A stretch of DNA of 64,000 nt, from NCBI GenBank assembly GCA_039934035.1, contig JBDTMZ010000059.1:1-64000 (forward strand), read 5' to 3'. The number at the start of each line of letters is the position of its first letter. Positions within the stretch are counted from its first letter, which is position 1. This DNA comes from Solibacter sp039934035 (GTDB lineage: Bacteria > Acidobacteriota > Terriglobia > Bryobacterales > Bryobacteraceae). A model generated the notes under the pieces. That model saw nothing but the letters and a program-made list of their open reading frames with translations. It was not told the origin of the DNA and searched no databases. The translations under genes were made by a program, and so were the position numbers. Below are positions 42,501 through 50,233 of this stretch, one piece after another.

Positions 42501-43080
42501 CCATCGTCCCGATCGCGCCGTCTTCGAAGTACCCCAGCGCGCCGTAACTCAGCCCGTCCACCGACATGCCATCCACCCGGCCCGTAAATGCATTCGAACC
42601 GTAGGTGATGCCCGGCGTAAAGAACAGAACCGCTTGCGCGTGCTTCTGGTAATTGGGCAGGCTGTAAAAGTAATCGCCCGCCAGCGTCGCGCCCGCCGCG
42701 GACGTCTCCGTATCCAGCAAAGCCGCGCTCGCCGAGACTTCCACTGATTCGGAAACCGCCCCCATTTCCATCGCGGCGTTTACCGCCAGCGTTTGTCCGA
42801 CCCGTAGTTCGACGGCATCGCGGACCATTTTCTTGAAGCCTGCTGCCGTGACCGTCACCCGGTAGGGTCCCGGACGCAGATTCATTGCACGATACAACCC
42901 CTCTTCATTCGTGGTTATATTGGTTTCAAAATTCATCTCAATTTGGGTCACGTTCACCTGGGCGCCCGCAATCGCGGCCCCCGTCGGATCGGTTACGCGG
43001 CCCGTAATATTGCCGTTATCTATCTGTGCCAGCAGTGGCACAGCGACGGCCAACAGGGCCGCCAAAATGGGTATTCGCAT
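39538..43080 (-). CDS. TonB-dependent receptor, Oar-like
   Basis: An 1180-residue outer-membrane receptor. It has a signal peptide (IPILAALLAVAVPLLAQ), then a regulatory-like beta-sandwich at about residues 20-110 (NGNITGRVTDPTGAAIAGAQ, GLYRAMNLRPGPYRVTVTAA). The plug region contains DYFYSLPNYQKHAQAVLFFT and STGAVISVVKKSGTNTLHGI, and the barrel ends in LMNLTLAFKW with terminal Trp. It differs from the other receptors at the plug (LPNYQKHAQ in place of LPLNGR), so the ligand may differ. The candidate promoter is at 43180-43206 and a terminator lies just after the stop. It is flanked by the DUF4038 block and the DUF1552/DUF1592 pair. Confidence 0.92.
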   Translation of the reverse strand: MRIPILAALLAVAVPLLAQIDNGNITGRVTDPTGAAIAGAQVNVTQIEMNFETNITTNEEGLYRAMNLRPGPYRVTVTAAGFKKMVRDAVELRVGQTLAVNAAMEMGAVSESVEVSASAALLDTETSAAGATLAGDYFYSLPNYQKHAQAVLFFTPGITYGSNAFTGRVDGMSVDGLSYGALGYFEDGAIGTMGTRGGGNVAETIANSIEDMKVLTSALPAEYGHSTGAVISVVKKSGTNTLHGIVAEQLRTRRMQHRRFFESYRNSQVQPGWEKAPGLFVQNPDANLNGPVFIPKIYDGRNKTFFMFGWQMMIEKQSKQQVATVPTEAMLRGDFAYPGVAYNQIFDPVSTRQVNGQWFRDPFPGNQIPVNRWSNVAKTMLGMNPLRAPNTAGSMNTSGPINNVALAPMKVVKWDNYTGRLDHQFNSSLKAYATWTGNSRWERNPPYTIINPLFDSTMNKSWAPKQNTASAGATWIPSSTVVNDFRATYYGYSQLVDSIAKDQDYATLIGMGGMGLPKTCMPGVWPTGIITEPSGTVQVGCGSTDVQETLTMKDDLNKASGKHSFKMGYELLRWRRNQYDMGNPDGTFTYASTSGITTTGGSVANTGNTLAAFMIGAISNYSFSSRLYSDLPRLWQHSWYFQDDWKISPSLTLNLGIRYNIETPKKQKYGYISLYDPNAIDNATYSNKPYTCPAGGCLGAWTHPNGADPYRQDMLRFDPSVGLAWHPLRRFVVRGGFRLAHIDIRTDSTSLLYSDEMLSNSYSASQVSGNFKPLFMLDQGIPSWAYPTQRADGSVPYVNTNAGTRTMNIVQSDLKTPYVMTWNFGVQTELSRNYLLETRYDGSAQAKGLGTYDSNTRPWGIIPNPNGSGMMDLNDPANAAFRLSWATGGQTQYSRPLPNQGTVNIVGNVYHLSHHAALVRIEKRFSKGLNFQAFYTIAKTLAGGAGNPYLDWGLLKARTNLDQRHNFTGTMNYEIPVGKGRKFMNRGGWVNTLLGDYNMMFTYTIASGAPAGMSITGGPTTNNYPGYMPTYGGVMLKERPSLRDNWQDLGGDRFNAANQNSMIDCGAVQVGSGNDCFSYVPSFTRGTNGSNVWDNQRQVIANAAFSKEVPIKERLKFVLRLDIQNPFKWYNWGGPNTQLNIQSVQNAKTYGTNTGSGEASSGTAGYGGTPLMNLTLAFKW

Positions 43081-43179
43081 CGTCGACTAACCTCATATCT
43101 CGGTGTTCTCCGGGTTGACCTCGGAAGATCACGCCACCCCCACCCCGGGCGAGTACGCGTGAAAAGGGCTTGCTTAACG

Positions 43180-43206
43180 GATATAACCTATCGCGTGGAT
43201 TGTCAA
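43180..43206 (-). promoter_or_regulatory. Candidate promoter of the receptor gene
   Basis: A consensus -35 TTGACA (43206-43201) is followed after 15 bases by TATATC (43185-43180) on the minus strand, in an AT-rich stretch about 100 bases above the start codon. The spacing is one to two bases short of ideal. Confidence 0.4.
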
Positions 43207-43283
43207 GATAATAAGATCTACAAGTATGTATTTCAAATGGCACAGACTGCCAGGGAGGGCGAAAGGGAGGCTCAGTAAGGAAG

Positions 43284-43310
43284 CCCGCGGTGCCGCAAAG
43301 CCGCCGCGGG
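43284..43310 (-). terminator. Terminator-like hairpin after the DUF1552 gene
   Basis: CCCGCGG and CCGCGGG, with further pairing inside, form a GC-rich stem 24 bases past the DUF1552 stop. On the minus strand CTTCCTTAC follows, a weak pyrimidine tail. Confidence 0.5.
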
Positions 43311-43334
43311 AGAACAGGGGGTAACTACCTATCT

Positions 43335-44735
43335 TTAGATACTCAGGCCTTCCAGGCGGCCGGTGCTGTCACCGAAACGCTCCTCATGGACTCCCATACG
43401 GTCCATCAGCGAAAGCCATAAATTGGACAAGTTCTGGGCGTCGTACTTCAGGTAGCGGCCAGGAGTCAGAGTCCCGCCACCCTTGCCCGCGATCACCGTC
43501 ATGCAACTGGCGTGGTCGTGCCGCGCCGCGTCGCCATTGCCGTTGCCGAGCAGCACCGTGCAGTTGTCCAGCAGCGGCTTGTCGCCCTCTTTGGCGGCCT
43601 TCATTTTATCCAGGTAGATCGCGAACTGCTGCGTGCAGTAGTTATCGATCCTGCACATCTTGGCAATCTTCGCGGGGTCTCCCGCGTGGTGCGTCAGCCC
43701 GTGGTGCTCCTCCGGAATGCCAATCTCGTTGTAAGTCCGCCGGCTCTGCTCCACGCCCAGCAGTAGCGTGCTGATGCGCGTCAGGTCCTGCTGGATCGCC
43801 AGGATCTGCAGATCGGCCATCAGGTGGAAGTGCTCTCTGAACGTATCCGGCACGCGGGTGGGGCGCACCACTCCCGGCGGCAGTTTCACGTCCGAAGGCG
43901 GCGCGTCCAGACGGCGTTCGATTTCGCGAATCGAAGTCAGATACTCATCCACGCGTAAGCGGTCGGCCGTGCCCAGTTGCTTGTTGATCTTGCTCAGATT
44001 CTCGCGCGTGTAGTCGAGGATGCTGCGATTGTAGGTTTCCTGCTGGTCCTTCTTCTCGCCATCGTGATCGGAATGCTGCATATTGCCGAACAACCGGTCG
44101 AACACGATGCGCGGATTCACTTCCTTGATAGCCGGCGTGGTTTCGTTCTTCCACGACGCGTTGTTCGAATAAATGCAGGCGTAACCCGGGTCGCAGCCGC
44201 CTTCCATGCGGCCGTAATCCATGCCCATTTCGAGGGAAGGAAAGCGCGTCTGTCCGCCGATCTTGTTCGCCATCAACTGGTCGGCCGAAATCCCCGCCTG
44301 TATGTCATCGCTCGAAGTCATGCGAATCCGTACCCCGGTCAGGTAACACCCCATCGCCTTCGCGTGATCGCCGTTGCGATCCATCCTGGCCAGCGGTACG
44401 TCTAGTCCGCCGACCAGCAGCATGTCCTTCCTGTGACGTTCCAGAGGCTCCATCGCCGGCGTCAGCGGCCAATCCACCATCTGCGCGGGTGTTGCGCCGG
44501 TTCCAATGAAATCTTCCGGCACCTGCGGATACCAGTTCGGAGTGTGAATCCCGTTAGGGTAGTAAAGCAGAATAAAGCGGTTCTTCACCTGTACCGCCTC
44601 GGCTGCCGCCGTAGCCTCGGTGGAACCGATCAGGCTGGTGGGAATCATCGCTTCCAGCAAAGGCAGGCCGATTGCAATTCCGGCCCCCGTACCAATTCCC
44701 CTCAAAAATGTTCGCCGCCCCAGTGCCTTACGCAT
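43335..44735 (-). CDS. DUF1552 protein, Tat-exported
   Basis: A 466-residue protein of the DUF1552 family. It has a twin-arginine signal (RRTFLRGIGTGAGIAIGLPL), then FILLYYPNGIHTPNWYPQ near residue 53. The body includes KDMLLVGGLDVPLARMDRNG, DHAKAMGCYLTGV, ILDYTRENLSKINKQLGTAD and NCTVLLGNGNGDAARHDHAS, with many Asp/His residues of unknown role. The fold resembles sulfatase/phosphatase-like DUF1501 relatives. DUF1552 genes follow DUF1592 cytochrome genes in Planctomycetes and Acidobacteria. The pair is here on the same strand, 39 bases apart. The reaction is not known. Confidence 0.9.
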   Translation of the reverse strand: MRKALGRRTFLRGIGTGAGIAIGLPLLEAMIPTSLIGSTEATAAAEAVQVKNRFILLYYPNGIHTPNWYPQVPEDFIGTGATPAQMVDWPLTPAMEPLERHRKDMLLVGGLDVPLARMDRNGDHAKAMGCYLTGVRIRMTSSDDIQAGISADQLMANKIGGQTRFPSLEMGMDYGRMEGGCDPGYACIYSNNASWKNETTPAIKEVNPRIVFDRLFGNMQHSDHDGEKKDQQETYNRSILDYTRENLSKINKQLGTADRLRVDEYLTSIREIERRLDAPPSDVKLPPGVVRPTRVPDTFREHFHLMADLQILAIQQDLTRISTLLLGVEQSRRTYNEIGIPEEHHGLTHHAGDPAKIAKMCRIDNYCTQQFAIYLDKMKAAKEGDKPLLDNCTVLLGNGNGDAARHDHASCMTVIAGKGGGTLTPGRYLKYDAQNLSNLWLSLMDRMGVHEERFGDSTGRLEGLSI

Positions 44736-44774
44736 CGTATGCCTCCTCGTTCAAACCCAGCCTGCCGCCTACGA

Positions 44775-47120
44775 CTACTTGCCCCTGCCGCCATTCGGAA
44801 CTGCTGCCGGCGCGCCATTCGGAACTGCTGCCGGCGCCCCATTCGGAACTGCCGCCGGCGCACCTTTCGGAACTGCTGCCGGCGCCCCGTTCGGAACTGC
44901 CGCCGGCGCCCCATTCGGGACCGAGCCAGGAACTCCTACTGCCGGCGCCTGTGTATTCGGTGCCCCCGGCGGAACCTGTCCGCCCGGCGTTCCCAAACCG
45001 CCCCGGCCAGCGCCTCCGCCAAATCCACCAAACCCGCCTTGCCCACGACCCGGGCGAGGCGGCGCCGGCGGCGACACAAAGTACGGATGATCGGGCACCG
45101 GATGATACCAGGTGGTCGCCGTATTGGTATCCGGCATCTGTCCCTTCATACCGCGTGCGTGCTGAAACGGATAACTCTTGATCACTTCCGTGACCACGCT
45201 CGACAACCGGTCGCCCTCCGCCTTCACCTTCGCGCAGATCCCATCGATCACGCGACGGTCGTACGGCTGCAGGCCGCGTCCCAGGGAGTAGCTGACCAGT
45301 TTGCTCACAATCGCCCGGCGGAACTCGTCCTTCCGCCCCATCAGAATCGCCCGGAACTCCACTGGAGTGCGGAATTTCCTGCCCATGATTTCGCCCGACG
45401 CATCGATCGGTTCGCCGTTGTCCTTATTGCGCCACGCACCGTACCCATCGTAGTTTTCCAGCGCGAATCCGTAGGGGTCCATGCGCGCATGGCAGCCCGC
45501 GCAACTCGGGTCCACCCGGTGCTGCTCGAAAATCTGCCGCACCGTCCCCTTCAGTTCCTTATTGGTATCCAGTTTCAACGCCGGCACGTCGGGCGGAGGC
45601 GGCGGAATCGGCACCATGAAGATGTTTTCCAATATCCACTTGCCGCGCAACACCGGCGAGGTGCGCCGCGCATCGCCCAGCGGCTTCGACGTCAAGGTGA
45701 GAAAGCCCGCCTGCGTGAAGATTCCGCCGCGCTCTGTCGGGTTCACCTTCACCTTGCGGAATTCCGGACCGGTCACGCCCGGGATGCCGTATAGCTTGGC
45801 CAGTTCTTCGTTCACGAACGTGTAGTCGGAATCCAGAAACTCCATCAGGCTGCGATCGTTGCGCACGATGTAGTCGAAGAAGTGCTCCGTCTCGCCCTGC
45901 ATGGACGCCAGTAGGGATTTCGGCGCGTTCGTCACTTCGTGCAAGCCGCGGATTTCGAGCCACTGTCCCAGGAAATCCTTGGTCAACGAGATCGACTTCG
46001 GATCTTGCAGCATGCGCCGAATCTGCCCGTCGAGATCAGCGCGCAGTTTATGGTCGCGGGCCGCGATGTACAGGTCGTTGTCCGGCATCGTGCTCCACAG
46101 GAAGTACGACATGCGGCTGGCCAACTGATACTCCGTAATCTCGAACACCTTGCCCGTCCCGTCGGGCTCCGGATCGCGCTCCATGCGGAACAGAAATTCC
46201 GGCGACATCAACGCCGCGCGAACAGCCAATGCCGTGGCCTCGTCGAAGGATTCGCCGGCGTGCGCGAACGACAGCGCCGCGAACTTCATCAGCCCATCGA
46301 TCTCTTCTTTCGATACCGGCCGGCGGAAGGCCCGGGGCGCGAAGACTTCCATGTTGAGGCGGATCTTCTGCTGGCGATCGGCAAAATCCACCCGCAGCCC
46401 CGCACTGGGTTCGTTGAGCTTGTTCTTGGAGGCCAGCGTGGCATCCTTCGCTTGCGCCAACTTCTTCGGGTCCAGGCTCAGACTTTCCACCACCGCCTTC
46501 TCGGCCGCATCCAGATACCGCTCGATCAGCAGGGGAGAAATGGTCAGCGTGCCGGCGTTGTTGTCGAAACCATCGCCGCGCTCGTCCGCCGGAAAATCCG
46601 CCGACGCGTTGTAATCGGCAGGTAGATACACCAGTTCGCGGACCGAGTTCGCATACTCGCGATTGTTCAGCCGGTGGACCATGAACGGCCCCGGATCGGG
46701 TTCCATCGCGCTCAGGTTCTGTTCCACCCACTGATTGAGCAGCGCCCGCTCCGCATCCGCAGGCTGATTGCGCACATTGGCCGGCGGCATCGATTTCGAG
46801 GAGATCTCCCGCCCCACGCGCGCCCAATAATCGCGTTCGGTGGCGGCGAACTTGCGAGCCTCGTCTTCGTTCGCGAATGAGAGCCGGATGCCGGCCGGAG
46901 GCGTCTTGCCGCCGTGGCAACCCGCGCAATATTTGTTGAGCAGCGGCGCAACCTGCTTCTCGTACCCAACGCTTGTGGCTGCCGCCGCAAGTGCCGGAAC
47001 CGGCGTTTTGGACACGGCCTGCGACTTCGTTGCGCCCGTCTGTGCGATCAGGGAAATGGATCCGGTAATCCCGCCCAGTAGCGCCAGCCCGCCCAGCGCC
47101 AGAATTGCCATCCGCCTCAT
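44775..47120 (-). CDS. DUF1592-family cytochrome c-type protein
   Basis: A 781-residue exported protein of the planctomycete-cytochrome/DUF1592 type. A signal peptide (AILALGGLALLGGITGSISL) precedes an N-terminal c-type haem site (YCAGCHGG) in the PSCyt1/DUF1587 region (KQVAPLLNKYCAGCHGGKTP). DUF1587, DUF1595, DUF1592 (YQLASRMSYFLWSTMPDNDL), DUF1588 (SCAGCHARMDPYGFALENYD, a second haem-type CxxCH) and DUF1585 (LVSYSLGRGLQPYDRRVID) follow in the usual order. The C-terminal ~90 residues are low-complexity Gly/Arg/Pro and PNGAPAAV repeats. ATG 47120 is preceded by GGGAG. An upstream start at 47216 would add an arginine-rich stretch. It is cotranscribed with DUF1552 and may process polymers or redox substrates in the periplasm. 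Confidence 0.92.
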   Translation of the reverse strand: MRRMAILALGGLALLGGITGSISLIAQTGATKSQAVSKTPVPALAAAATSVGYEKQVAPLLNKYCAGCHGGKTPPAGIRLSFANEDEARKFAATERDYWARVGREISSKSMPPANVRNQPADAERALLNQWVEQNLSAMEPDPGPFMVHRLNNREYANSVRELVYLPADYNASADFPADERGDGFDNNAGTLTISPLLIERYLDAAEKAVVESLSLDPKKLAQAKDATLASKNKLNEPSAGLRVDFADRQQKIRLNMEVFAPRAFRRPVSKEEIDGLMKFAALSFAHAGESFDEATALAVRAALMSPEFLFRMERDPEPDGTGKVFEITEYQLASRMSYFLWSTMPDNDLYIAARDHKLRADLDGQIRRMLQDPKSISLTKDFLGQWLEIRGLHEVTNAPKSLLASMQGETEHFFDYIVRNDRSLMEFLDSDYTFVNEELAKLYGIPGVTGPEFRKVKVNPTERGGIFTQAGFLTLTSKPLGDARRTSPVLRGKWILENIFMVPIPPPPPDVPALKLDTNKELKGTVRQIFEQHRVDPSCAGCHARMDPYGFALENYDGYGAWRNKDNGEPIDASGEIMGRKFRTPVEFRAILMGRKDEFRRAIVSKLVSYSLGRGLQPYDRRVIDGICAKVKAEGDRLSSVVTEVIKSYPFQHARGMKGQMPDTNTATTWYHPVPDHPYFVSPPAPPRPGRGQGGFGGFGGGAGRGGLGTPGGQVPPGAPNTQAPAVGVPGSVPNGAPAAVPNGAPAAVPKGAPAAVPNGAPAAVPNGAPAAVPNGGRGK
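44792..44911 (-). repeat. Five-fold 24-base tandem repeat inside the DUF1592 gene
   Basis: Five direct 24-base units (starts 44792, 44816, 44840, 44864, 44888) and a partial sixth encode the octapeptide PNGAPAAV, once as PKGAPAAV, at the protein's extreme C-terminus. Most differences between units are at third codon positions. The number of units is likely to vary between strains. Confidence 0.85.
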
Positions 47121-47316
47121 CGCATCTCCCTCTGCTCTGACCTGGAGCGTACCCTGTGACCAGCGCGTGCCCGCAGGCACCTCGATGCTTTTCCCGTCGC
47201 CACGCGAAGTTCGCATCTCGCCGAATCTCGCGCGACGTTTACAGCCTCACTGCCGTCACAGTTCCCGGGTCGAAATCTTTTAGAAAGTTTATCATAGCGC
47301 CGCATTCGGGGGTAGC

Positions 47317-47338
47317 GGTTTGCGCACGGTTTGCGCAC
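47317..47338. promoter_or_regulatory. Tandem 11-base direct repeat upstream of the DUF1592 gene
   Basis: GGTTTGCGCAC occurs twice in tandem about 200 bases above the DUF1592 start, next to AT-rich DNA at 47278-47295. It shares the TTGCGCA core with the operator-like palindrome of the receptor at 19731-23276, so one regulator may bind both. Confidence 0.4.
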
Positions 47339-47405
47339 TTGAATCTCGTCAGCAGCGCAGGCGCGGAACCTCACCACAATTCCTCGCGAGGTTCTTTAGG
47401 TGGAC

Positions 47406-48248
47406 TTAGAAACGACCCTCTATGCCGCCGATGAACGATCCTCTTAGGTCGATTTGTGGGCGCGATTCGGCGGACTGGCTTGTCCAATCGATCGTGCCTT
47501 TGAAATCGCCCTGGCCGAAGATGCCGAGTTGGGGCACCGCAGACCCGGGTTTGTCTATCAATTGCAGAACGTAGCGCGCGCTGGCTGAGGCGCCAACCGC
47601 GAACTGGATGGGCGGGCCGAAGGATTTGAAATCGAATTCCGGCTTGACGCCCCACTGGAACCCAAATCTCATCGGTGAGACGGGATCTAACTCGAGCACT
47701 CCTACCTTCTTGACCGGCTTCGGCACCGCGCCCAGGATCGAGGCCCGAAACGGGAACGTCTGCGGCAGGCGGTCGAGGAGCCTCATGATCTCGAGGAAAC
47801 TGGCCGTCTTCGGATCTACCGGATCACTCCGCACCGGGGAGGTAACCATAAAACTGATCGTCTGCCCGGCGGGGGGCAGGGCCGGAATCCTCAAGAACGA
47901 GTCGGGCGGAAGGAAAAATGGAGTGACCAGCGGCTGTAGCGTCAACGGTGGAATCAGGCGCGGCGGTTGAATGCCGAGCCGTGAGCCGCTAACCGTTGCT
48001 CGGGGCGACAGCAGCAGTGTGACCGGCACCTGCTCCTCTTCAAAGAGCTTGGGCATCGTATTCGGTCCGACGATACCGTCCGCTTTCAGGTTGTTCGACT
48101 TCTGAAACTCCATCACTCGAGCATGGGTCAGAGGTCCGAAGTTGCCGTCCACCTTTAATGGCGCAAACCGCCGGACGTGGAAATTCAGAACATCCTGAAC
48201 GGCGCGCACATCCTCGCCTTTCAAGCCTTGTTTGATTAAGCGGCCCAT
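47406..48248 (-). CDS. Peptidoglycan-binding-domain protein
   Basis: A 280-residue protein. Residues 1-70 form a PG_binding_1-type three-helix domain (MGRLIKQGLKGEDVRAVQDV, then LKVDGNFGPLTHARVMEFQK and LKADGIVGPNTMPKLFEEE). The remaining ~200 residues are proline-rich at first and then beta-rich (FGFQWGVKPEFDFKSFGPPI, ASASARYVLQLIDKPGSAVP), without a recognised enzyme motif. No signal peptide is seen, which is odd for a cell-wall protein; export may be by another route or the domain may be used inside the cell. A good ribosome site (GGGGAGGG) supports ATG 48248. Confidence 0.8.
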   Translation of the reverse strand: MGRLIKQGLKGEDVRAVQDVLNFHVRRFAPLKVDGNFGPLTHARVMEFQKSNNLKADGIVGPNTMPKLFEEEQVPVTLLLSPRATVSGSRLGIQPPRLIPPLTLQPLVTPFFLPPDSFLRIPALPPAGQTISFMVTSPVRSDPVDPKTASFLEIMRLLDRLPQTFPFRASILGAVPKPVKKVGVLELDPVSPMRFGFQWGVKPEFDFKSFGPPIQFAVGASASARYVLQLIDKPGSAVPQLGIFGQGDFKGTIDWTSQSAESRPQIDLRGSFIGGIEGRF

Positions 48249-48499
48249 ACAACCCTCCCCGTTCCCCTGTCAGTATGGCAGGTTATCATTTGGGCCCTGG
48301 AGGGAATGTAGGAAGCTTCGGAAAATGGCAACCAAGGGGCGCAAACCAGGGGCCTTGCCGTTAGCGTTTGCGCCATGGCGGCGCGGTCGGCCGGGACGCT
48401 TGGGGCTGCGCCCGTTACAACAGACGTCCGCCGGCGTGATCCAGGTCCGGCATGACGGACGGCGCGAGCGCTCAATGCCGCAGCCCCCGGCGCCGATCG

Positions 48500-50134
48500 T
48501 CAGGCGTTCGTCTCTCCCGTAAGGCTATGGCCCGGGCCGCCGTCCGCGAGGGGCTTGATCGGAGGTAGTTGCTGCGCCATGTAGAGCCCGAATAAACGCA
48601 GCGCTGGCGTGTCGCGGCAGTCTGACAATGTAAGGCGAATCTTGCTTCCCCGGACGGGAACCAAGGGCAGAACCCGCCTGCGTCCGATCGTGGTGCCTCG
48701 TGCGGCCGTGTTCCAACTCGACCCGTCCCAGACGTCAACCGTGAACGCAGCGACGCGCTGGCCGATCTCGATGTGCTCTTCGAGGACGATGTTATTGAAT
48801 TCGACCTCTCGCGGCAGGCTGGCGGTGATTTCCGCCTTCGTCGCGCCGCTTCCCGCCATCCAGTAACGGCCCGGTTGCTTGCCGCGGAGATATTCCGGGC
48901 CTGTGCCCCTGGCGCTCGTGCTGGCCGTAAACGCCGCGTTCTCCAGCAGGTTGGTCTTGAAAGCGGCGTCGATCCACTGCCGGAATTCGTGCAGCCCTTG
49001 GGCTTGGTCGTCGGGGATAAGTCCCGTCTTGTCCGGCGCGATCCCCAGAATCAAAACGCCGCCCGCTCCGATCGAGGAGTAGTATTTCTCGATCATTACC
49101 GGTAGCGTCTTCGGCGGCTGCCCGGCGACGAAATGCCAGGGGCGCAAATACGCCGTGTTGCATTCCACCGGGAACCAGAAGAGCGGCTTCCCCCTCAGCG
49201 CCTCGAGATCGTTGGCCGTTTTATCTGCCTTCTTGGGAATCAGAACGTTCCGATGCCACGCCGTCCATCGATGCGCATCCTGGTCGGGATAAATCGGCTG
49301 CACATTCCACTCGGTCGCATCTCCGGTCGCTGCTTCGTTGCCGCACCACCGGATGCCATATCCGCACATCGAGACCAGCGCGCGCGGCTGAAGATTATTG
49401 ATCAGGTCGAAGATCCCATCCCAGTCCTCACGGCCGCGGGTTCCCGCCCCGTCGAACCAGAGTTCGGTGATCTCGCCATAGTTGGTGAAAAGCTCAGTCA
49501 GCTGATCCACGATAAAGCGGTTGTATGCCTCGGCCGAAAACGTGGGTACCCGGGTATTACAGCGCGGGTCATGTTGGTCCCACAGAGAATGGTAGATCCC
49601 GAATTTCAACCCCTCCTTGCGGCAGGCGTCGGCCATCTCCTTGACCATGTCGCCTTGTCCATCTCGCCAGGGTGAACTCTTTACGGAATAGTCATTGGCC
49701 TTCGTCGGCCACAGGGAAAACCCGTCGTGATGCTTAGCAACGAAGACCATCATCTTGATGCCGGCATCCTTGTGAACGCGCACCCATTGCGCGGCCTCGA
49801 ACTTTTCGGGATTGAAAATCGCAGGATTCTGTTTGCCGTCGCCCTGCTGAACGCCCGAAAAAGTGCTCATTCCGAAATGGGGGAACGAGATGAACTCCAG
49901 ATTCATCCAGGCGAGTTTCTCCGCCGTCGGCTTCACGTTCGCGGCGCGTTTGCGGACTTGCTCGATGGTTTCGTCAGCAGCGGCCGGCAGGGAGACTTCC
50001 CGCTGATAAAAGCGCCGTTTCCAGGCGAACTCGGTCTGACTGCGGCCACCCTGAGGCAACAGGATGGCGGGGCCCGCTAAGCATGCGGCCTGGACGAACT
50101 GCCGGCGCGTTCCACATAGACCAAACTGACTCAT
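48500..50134 (-). CDS. Alpha-L-fucosidase, GH29, Tat-exported
   Basis: A 544-residue enzyme with a twin-arginine signal (CGTRRQFVQAACLAGPAILL). The GH29 barrel shows WMNLEFISFPHFGMSTFSGV, WVRVHKDAGIKMMVFVAKHH and DGFSLWPTKANDYSVK, then LKFGIYHSLWDQHDPRCN. The nucleophile Asp is in ITELWFDGAGT. The C-terminal part is a beta-sandwich of F5/8-type (VEFNNIVLEEHIEIGQRVAA, SKIRLTLSDCRDTPALRLFG). It releases fucose from plant or microbial glycans. ATG 50134 lies about nine bases from GGGAG. The TonB-dependent receptor gene is upstream on the same strand, 99 bases away, so the two may form an uptake and cleavage unit. Confidence 0.9.
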   Translation of the reverse strand: MSQFGLCGTRRQFVQAACLAGPAILLPQGGRSQTEFAWKRRFYQREVSLPAAADETIEQVRKRAANVKPTAEKLAWMNLEFISFPHFGMSTFSGVQQGDGKQNPAIFNPEKFEAAQWVRVHKDAGIKMMVFVAKHHDGFSLWPTKANDYSVKSSPWRDGQGDMVKEMADACRKEGLKFGIYHSLWDQHDPRCNTRVPTFSAEAYNRFIVDQLTELFTNYGEITELWFDGAGTRGREDWDGIFDLINNLQPRALVSMCGYGIRWCGNEAATGDATEWNVQPIYPDQDAHRWTAWHRNVLIPKKADKTANDLEALRGKPLFWFPVECNTAYLRPWHFVAGQPPKTLPVMIEKYYSSIGAGGVLILGIAPDKTGLIPDDQAQGLHEFRQWIDAAFKTNLLENAAFTASTSARGTGPEYLRGKQPGRYWMAGSGATKAEITASLPREVEFNNIVLEEHIEIGQRVAAFTVDVWDGSSWNTAARGTTIGRRRVLPLVPVRGSKIRLTLSDCRDTPALRLFGLYMAQQLPPIKPLADGGPGHSLTGETNA

Positions 50135-50233
50135 TGAAGGTTTCTCCCTGGTTGTAGCAGTTCGCTGGTTAAGGTGCGGGAGGACATCCCGCACCGCACC
50201 TATGGTCCGCGATTCTATTGATCCGCGATTCCG

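Noticed and set aside
44792..44911. Possible CRISPR-like array
   Set aside because: Units are adjacent without unique spacers and encode a regular octapeptide in frame.
48232..48522. 96-codon plus-strand frame between the peptidoglycan-binding and GH29 genes
   Set aside because: Proline/arginine-rich, no ribosome site, overlaps both ends of minus-strand genes; probably not a gene.
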